Below, piece after piece: positions 47,972 to 57,817 of a DNA stretch of 64,000 nt (its first letter is position 1; every line of letters starts with the position of its first letter). The position numbers and the translations under genes are program-made. The stretch covers positions 5,780,098 to 5,844,097 of the forward strand of contig NZ_AP018227.1 of the NCBI RefSeq assembly GCF_002368095.1, in the 5' to 3' direction. This DNA comes from Calothrix parasitica NIES-267. Its GTDB lineage: Bacteria; Cyanobacteriota; Cyanobacteriia; Cyanobacteriales; Nostocaceae. Under the pieces are notes generated by a model. The model was not told the DNA's origin and made no database searches. It saw nothing but the letters and a program-made list of their open reading frames with translations.

Positions 47972-48433
47972 TTACGGTAAATATTTTTGTACTACAGTCC
48001 AACCACTTAGCGAAACCCAAACGAATACAAGAAATAAAGCAATATTCGTACTGACGTGAATGCGTCTGCCCCAAACCCAGCCATTACGAATCGAAACCGC
48101 ACTTCCAGCAGAGATTAAAACTAATACCACCGTAGTTAGTCCAGCACCCAGGTGTTGTGAATGTCCCAAAGAACCATATTCACCTAAAGTGCCGACAATA
48201 CCAATAGCCAATAGCAGTATCACTAAAGCAACCATAGTGATACCCATTACATAGTGGAGTATGCGTAGTCCGCCATACCCCCCCGGTAACAATGCTGCAA
48301 TATTGGGATTTCCAGATGCTCTAGTACGAAACATCCAAATACCCGTTACCGCTAATAAAAAATAAGCAAGTAACGACAACCCCATAGACCAAGCAGCAAT
48401 TTTCCACAACCAAAGAAATGAAGGTAAATCCAT
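47972..48433 (-). CDS. Four-helix membrane protein, DUF4079-like
   Basis: 153 residues with four membrane helices (about 10-32, 58-80, 93-113, 127-147). Histidines occur on or near the helices: LHYVMG (about 60), GHSQHLGAG (about 90) and RIHVSTN (about 125), the pattern of a possible haem- or quinone-binding b-type protein. The feel is DUF4079, which is shared by cyanobacteria and plants; confidence is moderate. No signal peptide. Its start is close to an STRR. Confidence 0.6.
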   Translation of the reverse strand: MDLPSFLWLWKIAAWSMGLSLLAYFLLAVTGIWMFRTRASGNPNIAALLPGGYGGLRILHYVMGITMVALVILLLAIGIVGTLGEYGSLGHSQHLGAGLTTVVLVLISAGSAVSIRNGWVWGRRIHVSTNIALFLVFVWVSLSGWTVVQKYLP

Positions 48434-48579
48434 ACCTAGGATTGTAGATTGAACCGGGACATATGGGGAGAGTTAGGAGTTGAGAATTAGGAGTTATGAG
48501 CAAGCAGTTACCAGTTATGAATTACAAACTGCTCGCTGGTAACTGTTCGCTGTTAACTGTTAAGTGTTAACTGTTTATT

Positions 48580-48606
48580 AAAAAGGGGTTGCCAAGGTAG
48601 CAACCC
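48580..48606 (-). terminator. Terminator of the DUF1830 gene
   Basis: On the minus strand GGGTTGC / GCAACCC, 7-base loop, followed by CTTTTTAA. It lies about 40 bases past the stop of the DUF1830 gene. Confidence 0.75.
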
Positions 48607-48643
48607 AAAAAATAGAGAAAAAAATTTTGAATCAATAAAGGCT

Positions 48644-49027
48644 TTAGCCAACGATTATTAATGGTTTTGTAGTATCTCCGTTTTTTGAATGAACTGAGGA
48701 CACAAGAGAATTTTCATCTCTTGAATCGGCATTCTGATTTTCTGAACCTGTTTCTAAAACCGAAATATTTGCTTCGTTAATTGCAAGTCTATTGCACGGA
48801 ATTGTATCCGATAAAATTGCACTTGCCATCATACCCGTGTGAATTTCTAATTGAGCTTCTAATGGTGCTTCAAACACTAGTCTTTGACCGGGGAAAACAA
48901 CCCGTTCAAAATACCAATTAGAAATGTTGGAGATGCGAGCCACCTGTATTTTACTCGTGGCATTAACGTAACAACACAGAGATTTCCCTGATTGCTCAGG
49001 AGGTAGAGGATCTAATATTTGAGCCAT
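48644..49027 (-). CDS. DUF1830 family protein
   Basis: 127 residues. CCYVNATSKIQVARISNI and NWYFERVVFPGQRLVFEAP (about 18-55), then MASAILSDTIPCNRLAI, are the DUF1830 core, a family restricted to cyanobacteria. Two vicinal cysteines at about 18-19. The C-terminal 35 residues are polar and unlike the family. Function unknown. A terminator lies behind it. Confidence 0.85.
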   Translation of the reverse strand: MAQILDPLPPEQSGKSLCCYVNATSKIQVARISNISNWYFERVVFPGQRLVFEAPLEAQLEIHTGMMASAILSDTIPCNRLAINEANISVLETGSENQNADSRDENSLVSSVHSKNGDTTKPLIIVG

Positions 49028-49512
49028 AACAGAGGCCGGAGCTTATCGCCACAATTGTATCTTACATTTACAAAATTAGCACTCCTTGATCCCCACCTGC
49101 TGTAACTATCAATACCAACTGGCTATTTGTATGCTATTTCTACCTTAAGATATGTTCCAGATATGAAATTTTTGTAAAAAAATATGCCTTTTTTGCAATC
49201 ATGCATTATGTGTTTATGATGAGAATATTTTTAGAAAATTTATAGAATTATTTCATGCATTTTGATGAGTTTTATACTACGGAAATATAGAGTATTGAAT
49301 TTATCTACAATAATGATTGCAACTAGTTAATTCTCACCAATATAAAAGCCGTCACAATTGGTAATTAGTAGTTGGTCAATTAATGGTATTGGATAATGAC
49401 GAAAATCCGAAGACAAGGATTTTATTTTCCAGATTGAATTGTTAATTTAGAATTCTTTTAGCTATCTTCCAATCTCCCTACCCCTCATGACTGCATATGA
49501 TTAGTAGATCAA
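49028..49512. other. 485-bp AT-rich gap
   Basis: No ORF, repeat or clear signal seen apart from a run of A/T and a short degenerate repeat near 49360. Confidence 0.4.
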
Positions 49513-49716
49513 ATGGGTCTGATGAAGGAAGTGGATGTTATCGTAAAGGTATATGAAGTTGATTTTCATAAAGCATCTGCCTCAACTGCGGTAAGCCGCA
49601 AGTCTGTCAATACAAGTTTTGACGAGCTAAAAGTTGACCAGTTGAATGCGGGCCTAGTTCTGGTAAAAGCTTACGGGTATTTGTTTAACCCGTATTATCT
49701 TTCAACTTATTGGTAG
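49513..49716 (+). CDS. Doubtful 67-aa ORF upstream of the radical SAM gene
   Basis: Reads MGLMKEVDVIVKVYEVDF and ends YLFNPYYLSTYW; no domain and no clear ribosome binding site. The stretch contains short perfect hairpins (TGCGG-TAAG-CCGCA near 49590 and ACGGGT...ACCCGT near 49671-49692), so it may instead be a structured leader. Low confidence either way. Confidence 0.25.
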   Translation: MGLMKEVDVIVKVYEVDFHKASASTAVSRKSVNTSFDELKVDQLNAGLVLVKAYGYLFNPYYLSTYW

Positions 49717-49877
49717 AGGGTTTTACCTACGGTTTGGGCGCTTCGAGCGACAGTCTAGGTTTATTCATAAATGAGTAAAAACTCAAGTACGATTGTCATT
49801 AACGACAAAAAAACTAATTTAAATACCTAGTTTTAAAGCGGATATAGTCGCTCTCTTTTTTCCTTGATAACAGCAAG

Positions 49878-51467
49878 ATGGAAGTTGAAACACCTACTAT
49901 GGAAAATAAAATTCTCTACGTTCGCCTTCCTTGTAACCCGATTTTTCCGATTGGGGTTGTTTACCTTGCGGATCATGTCCACAAGCTATTCGAGAATGTC
50001 GAACAGCGGATTTTTGATTTGGGAACGGTACCACCCTTAGACTACAAGTCTGCCCTGGATGCTTGTATTGATGAGTTCAAGCCAACTTTATTGATTTATT
50101 CTTGGCGCGATATTCATATTTTTGCTCCAGTTGGTGGACGAGGTGGAAATCCTTTGCAGTATTCTTTTGAAATTTTCTACGCGAAGAACCCATTTGTGAA
50201 ACTGCATGGAGCTTTGGGTGGAGTGCAAATGCTCAAAGGTTTCTACACAGAACTTTGGCGTAACGAAGCTTTGGTTAAACGTGGATTGAAACGCGCTCGT
50301 AGATACAATAAAGATGTCCGCGTCGTGATTGGTGGTGGTGCGGTTAGCGTTTATTACGAACAGTTGAGCCAAAGCCTACCTAAAGGTTCTATTGTTTCTG
50401 TTGGTGAAGGGGAAACTTTATTAGAAAAACTGCTAAGTGGAAAAGAATTCAGGGACGAACGCTGTTATGTTGTCGGAGAAACTCAACCACGTCAGCGCTT
50501 GATTCACGAAGAACCGACTCCAGTTGAAAAAAGCGCTTGTAACTACGACTATATCGAAAGCATTTGGCCCGAGTTTAACTATTATCTGCAAGAGCAAGAT
50601 TTTTATATTGGTGTACAAACCAAACGCGGTTGTCCTCATAATTGCTGCTATTGCGTTTACACGGTTGTGGAAGGTAAGCAGGTGCGGATTAATCCCGCTG
50701 ATGAAGTGATTGCGGAAATGCGACAACTTTACGATAGAGGAATTCGTAAATTCTGGTTTACCGATGCTCAATTTATCCCAGCACGAAAGTTTATGGATGA
50801 TGCTGTGGAATTATTAGAGAAAATCGTTGATTCCGGAATGACGGATATTAATTGGGCTGCTTATATCCGTGCCGATAACCTGACTCCGAAGCTATGCGAT
50901 TTGATGGTAAAAACCGGAATGAATTATTTTGAAATCGGTATTACCAGTGGTTCCCAAGAATTAGTTAGAAAAATGCGGATGGGTTACAATCTGCGAACCG
51001 TTTTACAAAACTGTCGCGACTTAAAAGCAGCAGGATTTAATGATTTAGTTTCGGTTAACTACTCTTTCAATGTGATAGATGAGCGTCCCGAAACTATTCG
51101 TCAAACCATCGCTTACCATCGCGAATTAGAACGTATTTTCGGAGTAGATAAAGTCGAACCCGCAATTTTCTTTATTGGATTACAACCTCATACTCATTTA
51201 GAAGAATACGCTTTTAAAGAAGGCATTCTCAACAAAGGTTACAATCCAATGCTGCTAGCTCCGTGGAATGCGAGAAAATTACTATGGAATCCCGAACCAT
51301 TAGGCTCCTTTTTCGGTGAAGTTTGCTTGCAAGCAACGCGAGACAACCCCAATGATTTCGGACGCGAGGTTCTCAAAATCTTAGAAAAGAAACTTGGTTG
51401 TGCTGATTTAGAAGAAGCACTTACAGCGCCAATTCAAACCAAGTCAAAGCAGTTGGCTAGTGTATGA
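49878..51467 (+). CDS. B12-binding radical SAM protein (photosystem II high-light acclimation type)
   Basis: 529 residues. N-terminal part (about 10-190) resembles a cobalamin-binding Rossmann domain without a clear DxHxxG (VVIGGGAVS, SVGEGETLLEKLL). The radical SAM core (about 240-460) has its three cysteines in RGCPHNCCYCVY (C-x3-C-x2-C). The protein fits the family that NCBI calls photosystem II high light acclimation radical SAM protein; the chemical step is unknown. It stands alone, with a possible leader upstream. Confidence 0.8.
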   Translation: MEVETPTMENKILYVRLPCNPIFPIGVVYLADHVHKLFENVEQRIFDLGTVPPLDYKSALDACIDEFKPTLLIYSWRDIHIFAPVGGRGGNPLQYSFEIFYAKNPFVKLHGALGGVQMLKGFYTELWRNEALVKRGLKRARRYNKDVRVVIGGGAVSVYYEQLSQSLPKGSIVSVGEGETLLEKLLSGKEFRDERCYVVGETQPRQRLIHEEPTPVEKSACNYDYIESIWPEFNYYLQEQDFYIGVQTKRGCPHNCCYCVYTVVEGKQVRINPADEVIAEMRQLYDRGIRKFWFTDAQFIPARKFMDDAVELLEKIVDSGMTDINWAAYIRADNLTPKLCDLMVKTGMNYFEIGITSGSQELVRKMRMGYNLRTVLQNCRDLKAAGFNDLVSVNYSFNVIDERPETIRQTIAYHRELERIFGVDKVEPAIFFIGLQPHTHLEEYAFKEGILNKGYNPMLLAPWNARKLLWNPEPLGSFFGEVCLQATRDNPNDFGREVLKILEKKLGCADLEEALTAPIQTKSKQLASV

Positions 51468-51724
51468 TAATTTTGCAGTAGGGTGGCATAGTTCATCCTA
51501 CTATAAACACAGTAAGGGAGCAGCTAAAAACTGAGGAGGTAAAGCCGAAAAAAATAGTTAGAAAGATTGGGACTCAAAGTCATAACAGGGCTATTGATGT
51601 ATATTTTAGGTTTTTTCAAGAATAATTAACAATTATGGTGAATAAATCCTTTTATACCTGTAGCGGTGTTAAAATTGCTCGAAATCCATATGAGATTTTT
51701 TTATAAAATCAACAATAAAATCCA

Positions 51725-53119
51725 ATGTTAGAAGGCTCAATACTCCAAAGGTTACAAAAAGCCCATCAAGATAGCAAAAGACCAATTAGATACGGCGTTT
51801 ATTTCAAGAATACCTTGGTGGCTCTTTGCCACGCTTTAGAAGACCATATACTAGATGATGATAGTAAACCTTTAGTCATTACTGCTTTTCAACAAGGTAA
51901 GTGGTATCTAGAGGAAGCCGAACGTTATGCAGATATTGCTAAATCCTCGCATCAAGTCGCAATTATGGCGGCCCCTGATAGCGGTTGGTTAGAACATCCT
52001 ACCAGTCAATTACCCAATGTAGACTTGGTATCTATCGAGCCAGAAGATCCAGTAGCCGAAGAATGGCATTTAATTATTCTATCGCCGAAATATACGGCAA
52101 TGGTAATTTGTCAAGAGCTATCTGAAAAAGATTATGGCTTATCAGGACAGCCAGAGTCAGATTTGGAGCGAAAATTTTACGGTTTATGGACTTTTGAGCC
52201 AGATTTAGTCAGGGAAACGGCTCAATTAGCAATTAGTCATATAGAAAATCACAATCCGGAATTAGCGCAAAAACTGCATCAATACGAACGGGAGATTAAC
52301 CCAACTACTGCAACATCAGAAGAATTATCAACTGTAGTTTCCAAGGTTGTGGAATATTTGCAGACCGGACAAACAAATATTTCTGTTCCTGTTGGTAATC
52401 GCCATCGAATTTTAGATAGAAACTTATTTTCTAACGAAATTCAGGCCTTTTTACGGATGGCACAACTTCTTGATGCTGCCGATATTAATAATCCAATGGC
52501 AGCTACAGAGGTTGTAGCCTTAGCTGAAACAATGGGTCAGCTTTTAGATTTACCTGCATGGCAGATGAAACGATTGCGGCTTGCTGGTTTTCTACATCGC
52601 ATACATCCCCTGCAAAATGCCGAAAGCGTCTTGACTCCTGGAACATCTGCAATTTATAAAGAAGATGCACCTAGCTGTGCTTTAACTTGTGCGTTAGTAC
52701 CGGGGACGCAAGTTTTACGCACTATGCCAAGATTGCGAGCTGTAGCGCAAATTATTACCCATCAATCGGAATGGTGGGATGGAACGGGAGAGCCATCAGG
52801 ATTAGGAGGAGACGAGATTCCTTTAGAGTCCAGAATTTTAGCTTTAGTAACAGATTTTCAATCTAGAGTAAGTCAGAAGTTATCTTCTGGATTAAGTAAG
52901 GAAGATACATTTACTCAAGCTTTAGAAGAATGTACTCAACAACAATCAACTCGTTTTGACCCCAAACTGATAGAAACCTTAACCTTATTAGTTATGGGTT
53001 TTCATCAAGGGCTAGAATTATCCGTAATTTCACCTAAGTTGAGCGCTGGAGTATGGTTGGTTGATAGCAAGCAAGGAGGAATAAGCGAGCCAAGTGTAAT
53101 AACAAGTTACCTTAAATGA
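51725..53119 (+). CDS. DICT domain plus degenerate HD domain protein
   Basis: 464 residues. N-terminal DICT-type sensory domain (about 1-190, ending with GLWTFEPDLVRE), linker (about 190-230) and a C-terminal HD-GYP-related domain (about 240-440). The HD dyad reads FLHRIH (about 287; normally LHDIG), while the second block HQSEWWDGTGEPSGLGGDEIP and SRILALVTDF is well kept. So the metal centre is incomplete and catalysis is doubtful. DICT occurs in two-component and cyclic nucleotide systems. A pentapeptide gene follows on the same strand. Confidence 0.75.
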   Translation: MLEGSILQRLQKAHQDSKRPIRYGVYFKNTLVALCHALEDHILDDDSKPLVITAFQQGKWYLEEAERYADIAKSSHQVAIMAAPDSGWLEHPTSQLPNVDLVSIEPEDPVAEEWHLIILSPKYTAMVICQELSEKDYGLSGQPESDLERKFYGLWTFEPDLVRETAQLAISHIENHNPELAQKLHQYEREINPTTATSEELSTVVSKVVEYLQTGQTNISVPVGNRHRILDRNLFSNEIQAFLRMAQLLDAADINNPMAATEVVALAETMGQLLDLPAWQMKRLRLAGFLHRIHPLQNAESVLTPGTSAIYKEDAPSCALTCALVPGTQVLRTMPRLRAVAQIITHQSEWWDGTGEPSGLGGDEIPLESRILALVTDFQSRVSQKLSSGLSKEDTFTQALEECTQQQSTRFDPKLIETLTLLVMGFHQGLELSVISPKLSAGVWLVDSKQGGISEPSVITSYLK

Positions 53120-53245
53120 TTTGTTTAGCTCGCATTTTAAATGGATAATTATTTAAAGCAGGACGTAAAGAGCAGTTATATTATCTCTCTTTGCGTCTAA
53201 TTGTTTTAAATCTATAAATTACTATCTATTAATATAAAAAGACAT

Positions 53246-53887
53246 ATGAGTATTGAAGCGATTAAATCTGGTGAATTGAAGCAATTAGCCGGAGCTAACT
53301 TAGAAGACGAAAATTTATCTAAAACTGACTTAAGTAGAGCTAATCTTGCTGGTTCAACTCTGGTAGGTACAAATTTTGCTCATTCCAAATTTGAAGGTGC
53401 TCATTTAGAAGGAGCTAACTTAATGGGCGCAAACCTCCAGCAAACTGATTTGCGAGCCAACTTGATGGGTGCTAACTTGATGCAAGCTGATTTGACCGGT
53501 GCGGATGTACGAGGTAGTAACTTACGCGGTGCGAATTTCATGGGTGCTACGCTCAGCGAAGTTTCTTTCGCAGGTGCTTTCTTAAGCGGTAGTAATTTAA
53601 TCAATGTTGACCTGCAAGGTGTAGACTTACGTGGTGCTGATTTACGTGGTGCAAATCTTACTGGTGCCAATCTCAAAGGTGCAGATTTAAGTCGCGCAGA
53701 TTTACAAGGTGCATTATTAAGCGAAGCCAACTTAGAGGAAGCGGATTTACGTAAAGCTAATCTCTCAGGTGCTAATTTGACCAGCGCTAATTTATTATGT
53801 GCGGAATTAGAAGGTGCAAATTTAGACGGTGTGAATTTTGATAAAGCATGTTTAGTAGGAACTATAGCTCAAAAGTTTTCTAAGTAA
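53246..53887 (+). CDS. Cytosolic pentapeptide-repeat protein
   Basis: 213 residues, almost all A(D/N)LxxA units (about 15-200), forming a continuous right-handed beta-helix of about 35 pentapeptides; one irregular unit (TDLRANLMGANLM) near residue 68. No signal peptide. Unlike the lumenal protein at 16 kb it has no TPR. It ends GTIAQKFSK. A terminator follows. Function unknown. Confidence 0.85.
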   Translation: MSIEAIKSGELKQLAGANLEDENLSKTDLSRANLAGSTLVGTNFAHSKFEGAHLEGANLMGANLQQTDLRANLMGANLMQADLTGADVRGSNLRGANFMGATLSEVSFAGAFLSGSNLINVDLQGVDLRGADLRGANLTGANLKGADLSRADLQGALLSEANLEEADLRKANLSGANLTSANLLCAELEGANLDGVNFDKACLVGTIAQKFSK

Positions 53888-53954
53888 TTCTCAATAATTC
53901 GATGGGAATAGCTCTCATACAGCGACAACAGCAAATACTATATTCCAGATACTG

Positions 53955-53987
53955 AAATCCCCCAGATTTTCTTAAGGGGGATTTTTT
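53955..53987 (+). terminator. Terminator after the pentapeptide gene
   Basis: AAATCCCCC / GGGGGATTT stem, 12-base loop, trailing T residues. The next 280 bases to the WG gene are AT-rich with STRR remnants (gataact) and nothing else recognised. Confidence 0.75.
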
Positions 53988-54267
53988 CAATTTAATTAAA
54001 AATCACTATTTATAGTTATTCCTGCCGAAGAAACGAGTGCTATGTATTTTTTTCGCAGAAATAGCTATAAAAACAATTACAAAGAAATACTGCTCACTGA
54101 TAACTGATAACTGATAACTGATAACTGTTCACTGATAAGGAACATTTCACCAACTTAAAACGTTATCAAACCAGGCGAATAATTTTATTTGAAAGTATAA
54201 AAATTTATTAACCTCAATCCAACTAGTTCGTAGCAGTATTAAAATCTATAAAAATTGACACAATTAT

Positions 54268-55425
54268 ATGGTTGTATCACCCAAGGTAGCGACTAAAAAA
54301 GCTAGTAAGAGGTTAAGAGTGATTTTTGCTTTACTTGTAACTCTTCCCTGCTTGATATTTTCACCACCAGCTTCTTCTAATTTCAAGGATAACAATTCAT
54401 TCCCAAAACGTTCAAGAAGTAGTACAAATAACAATTATACTTTTTTAATTCGACCAAAATTTAGCTCCGTAAACGAATTTTCAGAAGGATTTGCTTCAGT
54501 TTATATTGGTTATCGTAAGGGCTACATTAATAATGCTGGTGAAGTCGTTATCCCTCCCGTGTTTGATGCTGCTGGAGAATTTTCCGAAGGCTTAGCATGG
54601 ATAAATATGGGTGGAAAGTGGGGATATATTAATAAAAATGGTCAGTTAGCCATTAAAACCAAATTCGATACCGCTCGGGAATTTTCGAGCGGATTAGCAC
54701 TAGTAAAATCAGGTAATAAATGGGGTTACATTAACAAAGCTGGTAGATTTGTAATCAGACCCCAATTTGATGATGCGATGTCTTTCAGCGTAGATAAGCA
54801 AAACAAGGTTGCTAATAAAGTATCGCTAGCACCAGTGAAACTAGGTGATAAGTGGGGCTATATAAATAGAAGTGGAAACTTGATAATTAAACCTCAATTT
54901 GACAATGCTTCCTCATTCGATGAAGATATGGCACCAGTTAAAGTAGGTGATAAATGGGGTTATATAAATAGCAAAGGTAAATTGGCGATCGCACCTCGAT
55001 TTGAAAGAGTATGGAAATTCTCTGAAGGATTAGCCTTAGCGAGTAAGGACAGTAAATGGGGATATATAAATCAATACGGTAAATTTCATATCAAGCCATC
55101 TTTTTTTGAAGCGAGTAATTTTTCCAACGGACTTGCATCAGTATGGGTAGACGGTAAATATGGCTATATAAATAAAAAAGGAAAATTTGTAATTAAGCCA
55201 CAATTTGACGATGTTGGTAAATTCTCAAACGGTTTAGCAAAGGTAAATGTTGAAGATAAATGGGGCTATATTAATACAAGCGGTCAAATGGTTATCCCCC
55301 CACAATTTGACCATGCAGGTAAAATTTTGTCATATCAAGCAAATACCGCCGATCCAAAAGTAGGAAAAGCTTGGGTTAAAGTTGGAGATAAATGGGGTTA
55401 CATTAGCTTACCTTTAAATGATTAG
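54268..55425 (+). CDS. Exported WG-repeat protein
   Basis: 385 residues with an N-terminal signal (about 16-36). Then nine WG repeats of about 34 residues, each with (D/S)KWGYIN-x-x-G-x-(F/L)-x-I-x-P-x-F (the first reads RKGYIN, the seventh KYGYIN, the last is cut after KWGYI). The repeats should form a beta-propeller-like or extended array in periplasm or on the surface. WG proteins are common in cyanobacteria and bacteroidetes and have no agreed function. It stands alone. Confidence 0.85.
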   Translation: MVVSPKVATKKASKRLRVIFALLVTLPCLIFSPPASSNFKDNNSFPKRSRSSTNNNYTFLIRPKFSSVNEFSEGFASVYIGYRKGYINNAGEVVIPPVFDAAGEFSEGLAWINMGGKWGYINKNGQLAIKTKFDTAREFSSGLALVKSGNKWGYINKAGRFVIRPQFDDAMSFSVDKQNKVANKVSLAPVKLGDKWGYINRSGNLIIKPQFDNASSFDEDMAPVKVGDKWGYINSKGKLAIAPRFERVWKFSEGLALASKDSKWGYINQYGKFHIKPSFFEASNFSNGLASVWVDGKYGYINKKGKFVIKPQFDDVGKFSNGLAKVNVEDKWGYINTSGQMVIPPQFDHAGKILSYQANTADPKVGKAWVKVGDKWGYISLPLND

Positions 55426-55565
55426 AGAAAAGAAGTAGTAAGTAGTAGTGCATTTCAATAATTCTGATGGGTTTGTAGTTGCGCGGTCTTCGCCAAATAT
55501 GCAGCATAATAAGGTGAAGATGTTACAACTAAAAATTTTATACCCGTCAAAACTAATGAAAAGGA

Positions 55566-55700
55566 CTAGTGGTCTGTCCCATTAGTTGTAAGGGTAAATC
55601 ATTGTTTGTACATGAAGGCTGAAACCCTAATTATTTGGCGCTTAAGCGCAACTACGAACAAAGATAAAAACCCATTAAAATTAATGGGACAAACCAGTAG
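55566..55700. mobile_element. 135-bp MITE
   Basis: Ends CTAGTGGTCTGTCCCATTA (55566-) and TAATGGGACAAACCAGTAG (-55700) are complementary with two mismatches. No ORF inside. It is a typical non-autonomous element; the transposase that would move it is not in the window. It contains a GCGCTTAAGCGC palindrome. Confidence 0.75.
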
Positions 55701-55754
55701 AAGAAAAGAATAATTTATTCTCAAGACTAAAAATAACAACCAGAATTTTCCGAC

Positions 55755-56612
55755 TCATTTTTTATTAGTTACTGCTTGCTGTTCACTGTTGGCTGCTAAC
55801 TGTTTTCCACGCATCCACAGAGCTAGCAATAGCAAACTCAATAAACCCATTACCCCAGCTAAAGGGTTATTATTCACACCAGTTACCCATTGTGGAACGG
55901 TACCGGAATATTTCACTAATTTCCCTACTTCAATAATATAGTTACCCCAAACCAAGCCTCCATGAAGCCCAATCGGTAAGCCCAATCGACCCCTAGTACT
56001 GCGTTTCGCCCAAACACAAGCTAAACCCAAGAGTACTAATCCGAAAAATTGCGGCGATGTACTTATAATTACTGATAGAGGTTTAATAAAATGCAGTACG
56101 GCAAAAATAATTGCAGTTGCCCAAACTACCGATTTAGAATTGTAATCTCGCTGCAATTCATCATAGATAAACCCACGGAAAAACAACTCTTCAGCAAAGG
56201 CTACACCAAGACCAGTAATAAACCCTTCCAAAACTAATTGCATCACGGAAAAATTGGGTTGCTCGAAAACCAACCAACCTAATATCCCTTGCACAAAGAA
56301 TAATAATAAAACGCTAATCAGTCCAATTGCTATACCTCTGAGCAACTCGACTCCATTTTTCCGCGTAAACTCCAAACCGTAATGAGGAAATGCTGGACTT
56401 TGCTGATGAATATATTTACTCCACCAAGGTAATAAAAATAAAAATTCAATCGCTAAAATACCCATGATAAAAATAGTCCGGGTATTTTCATCTTCAACCA
56501 TAATGTATACTGCTGCTGCATAAGGCAACCACGGCAACAGCAAAGTTAAAATAAAACAGCCCAACCTTATAGGGGCAGGGCGTTGGGCTAAACTAAATAA
56601 GTTAATTTTCAT
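55755..56612 (-). CDS. CPBP family intramembrane glutamic protease
   Basis: 285 residues, seven to eight membrane helices. The CAAX-protease/Abi motif EELFFRGFIYDEL (about 141-153, EExxxR), FAVLHF (about 169-174) and HGGLVWGN (about 218) supply the Glu/His/Asn catalytic set. Prokaryotic members process or protect against peptides or act in membrane protein maturation; the target is unknown. It lies upstream of an STRR-like tail. Confidence 0.85.
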   Translation of the reverse strand: MKINLFSLAQRPAPIRLGCFILTLLLPWLPYAAAVYIMVEDENTRTIFIMGILAIEFLFLLPWWSKYIHQQSPAFPHYGLEFTRKNGVELLRGIAIGLISVLLLFFVQGILGWLVFEQPNFSVMQLVLEGFITGLGVAFAEELFFRGFIYDELQRDYNSKSVVWATAIIFAVLHFIKPLSVIISTSPQFFGLVLLGLACVWAKRSTRGRLGLPIGLHGGLVWGNYIIEVGKLVKYSGTVPQWVTGVNNNPLAGVMGLLSLLLLALWMRGKQLAANSEQQAVTNKK

Positions 56613-56735
56613 ACCAAGTCATTTTTATTGGTAAAGATTGAATAACAGTAAACAGACTTTATAGTATCTGATGTTTCTTTACCATGCTTGTCAAATGACG
56701 CTAATTAGAAGAGTAACAGCTTCTTTTCTTTAACT

Positions 56736-57017
56736 TCACTCTTCTGGCTCAATGGTGCTACTCAAGCCATGAGTTTTGAGAGTCTCGCTATAAAACTCAG
56801 CATGCTCTTGAGCGCAAGTAATAACTAAAGCGAATCCATTTGTATGAGCTTCCATCATGATACTTACAGCCTGTGGTTGGCTGAGTCTCGGTACTGTGGT
56901 GATTAGTGTCTGCACCACATACTCCATAGCGTTGTAGTCATCATTATGGAGCAAAACGCGGTACCGAGGCGCGTGCTTACGGGTTGTTGAACGCTTCTCT
57001 ATGGTTTCGACTGACAC
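56736..57017 (-). CDS. clpS: ATP-dependent Clp protease adaptor ClpS
   Basis: 93 residues: PRYRVLLHNDDYNAMEYVV (about 18-36) and SIMMEAHTNG, A..CAQEHAEFY (about 66-85), the N-degron-binding fold that delivers substrates to ClpC/ClpA. Asn/Asp in HNDD and the His of AHTNG line the pocket. Cyanobacteria have clpS1 and a divergent clpS2; the conserved NDD and M residues suit clpS1. Monocistronic. Confidence 0.93.
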   Translation of the reverse strand: MSVETIEKRSTTRKHAPRYRVLLHNDDYNAMEYVVQTLITTVPRLSQPQAVSIMMEAHTNGFALVITCAQEHAEFYSETLKTHGLSSTIEPEE

Positions 57018-57274
57018 GGTTAATATACTATATAGGAGGGTTTGTTTTCTACACTTTACTTAACACTTATTTAAAATATTGTATCGCATCTAATTGCTAT
57101 ACACGAACCAGAGAGAAAGTTTTCTGCGGTCTATTAATTGTTGCATTGCATAATAATCATGGCGAGAGCAGTAACTTACTTTTTCGGTTCCACAGGTGAC
57201 AAATTCCCCCCGACAACTTGAACTCAAGCTTCTAGAATAGAAAAAATTCCTTTTCGTTCTATTAACTCGTAAAT

Positions 57275-57625
57275 ATGGAGATAGAAGCAAATTTTCAAGC
57301 TGGACAAATAGTTTTTCTGGAATATGAAGACAGCAGACTATATACAGAAGTTATTCAAGTGGTAGTTGAACGTGATTTGTGCTGGGTACGTCCTTTACTA
57401 CTTGTTAATCAAGAGAGCGAATCGCAACAAATAACTGATTTGCGCTCTACTTCCGACTTGCTCTGGCCAAAAAATTTATTTCAACCAGCTTTAGATACGC
57501 AAGTGATTGAACTATACTCTCAAATTTTAGTAAAAGAACCAGAGTCAGAATTATCTCACACAGCTAAACAAAAACTTCATCAGTTTATTCAGCGACTTTG
57601 GCAAGCAAATAAAAATCAACCGTAA
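57275..57625 (+). CDS. Conserved cyanobacterial hypothetical (116 aa)
   Basis: Small beta-rich N-terminus (EANFQAGQIVFLEYEDSRLYTEVIQ pattern, an SH3-like turn of about 55 residues) followed by two helices (LELYSQILVKEPES, KQKLHQFIQRLWQ). I know no family name. Its divergent neighbour is clpS. Confidence 0.65.
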   Translation: MEIEANFQAGQIVFLEYEDSRLYTEVIQVVVERDLCWVRPLLLVNQESESQQITDLRSTSDLLWPKNLFQPALDTQVIELYSQILVKEPESELSHTAKQKLHQFIQRLWQANKNQP

Positions 57626-57817
57626 CGGGATTTCGGATTATTGAAAGATTTTTTGTAGAAATACAGCATACTGTATCAGCGTTGTTTCAATTAACGCTTA
57701 ATCCCACTTAATAAATTATCAAAGGTGGTACATTACGACTGTAAATAGATTTACATTGATATTCAAATATTAATAATGTCGTAATGCACTCAGCTTAAGG
57801 TATAATTACTTGCAGTC

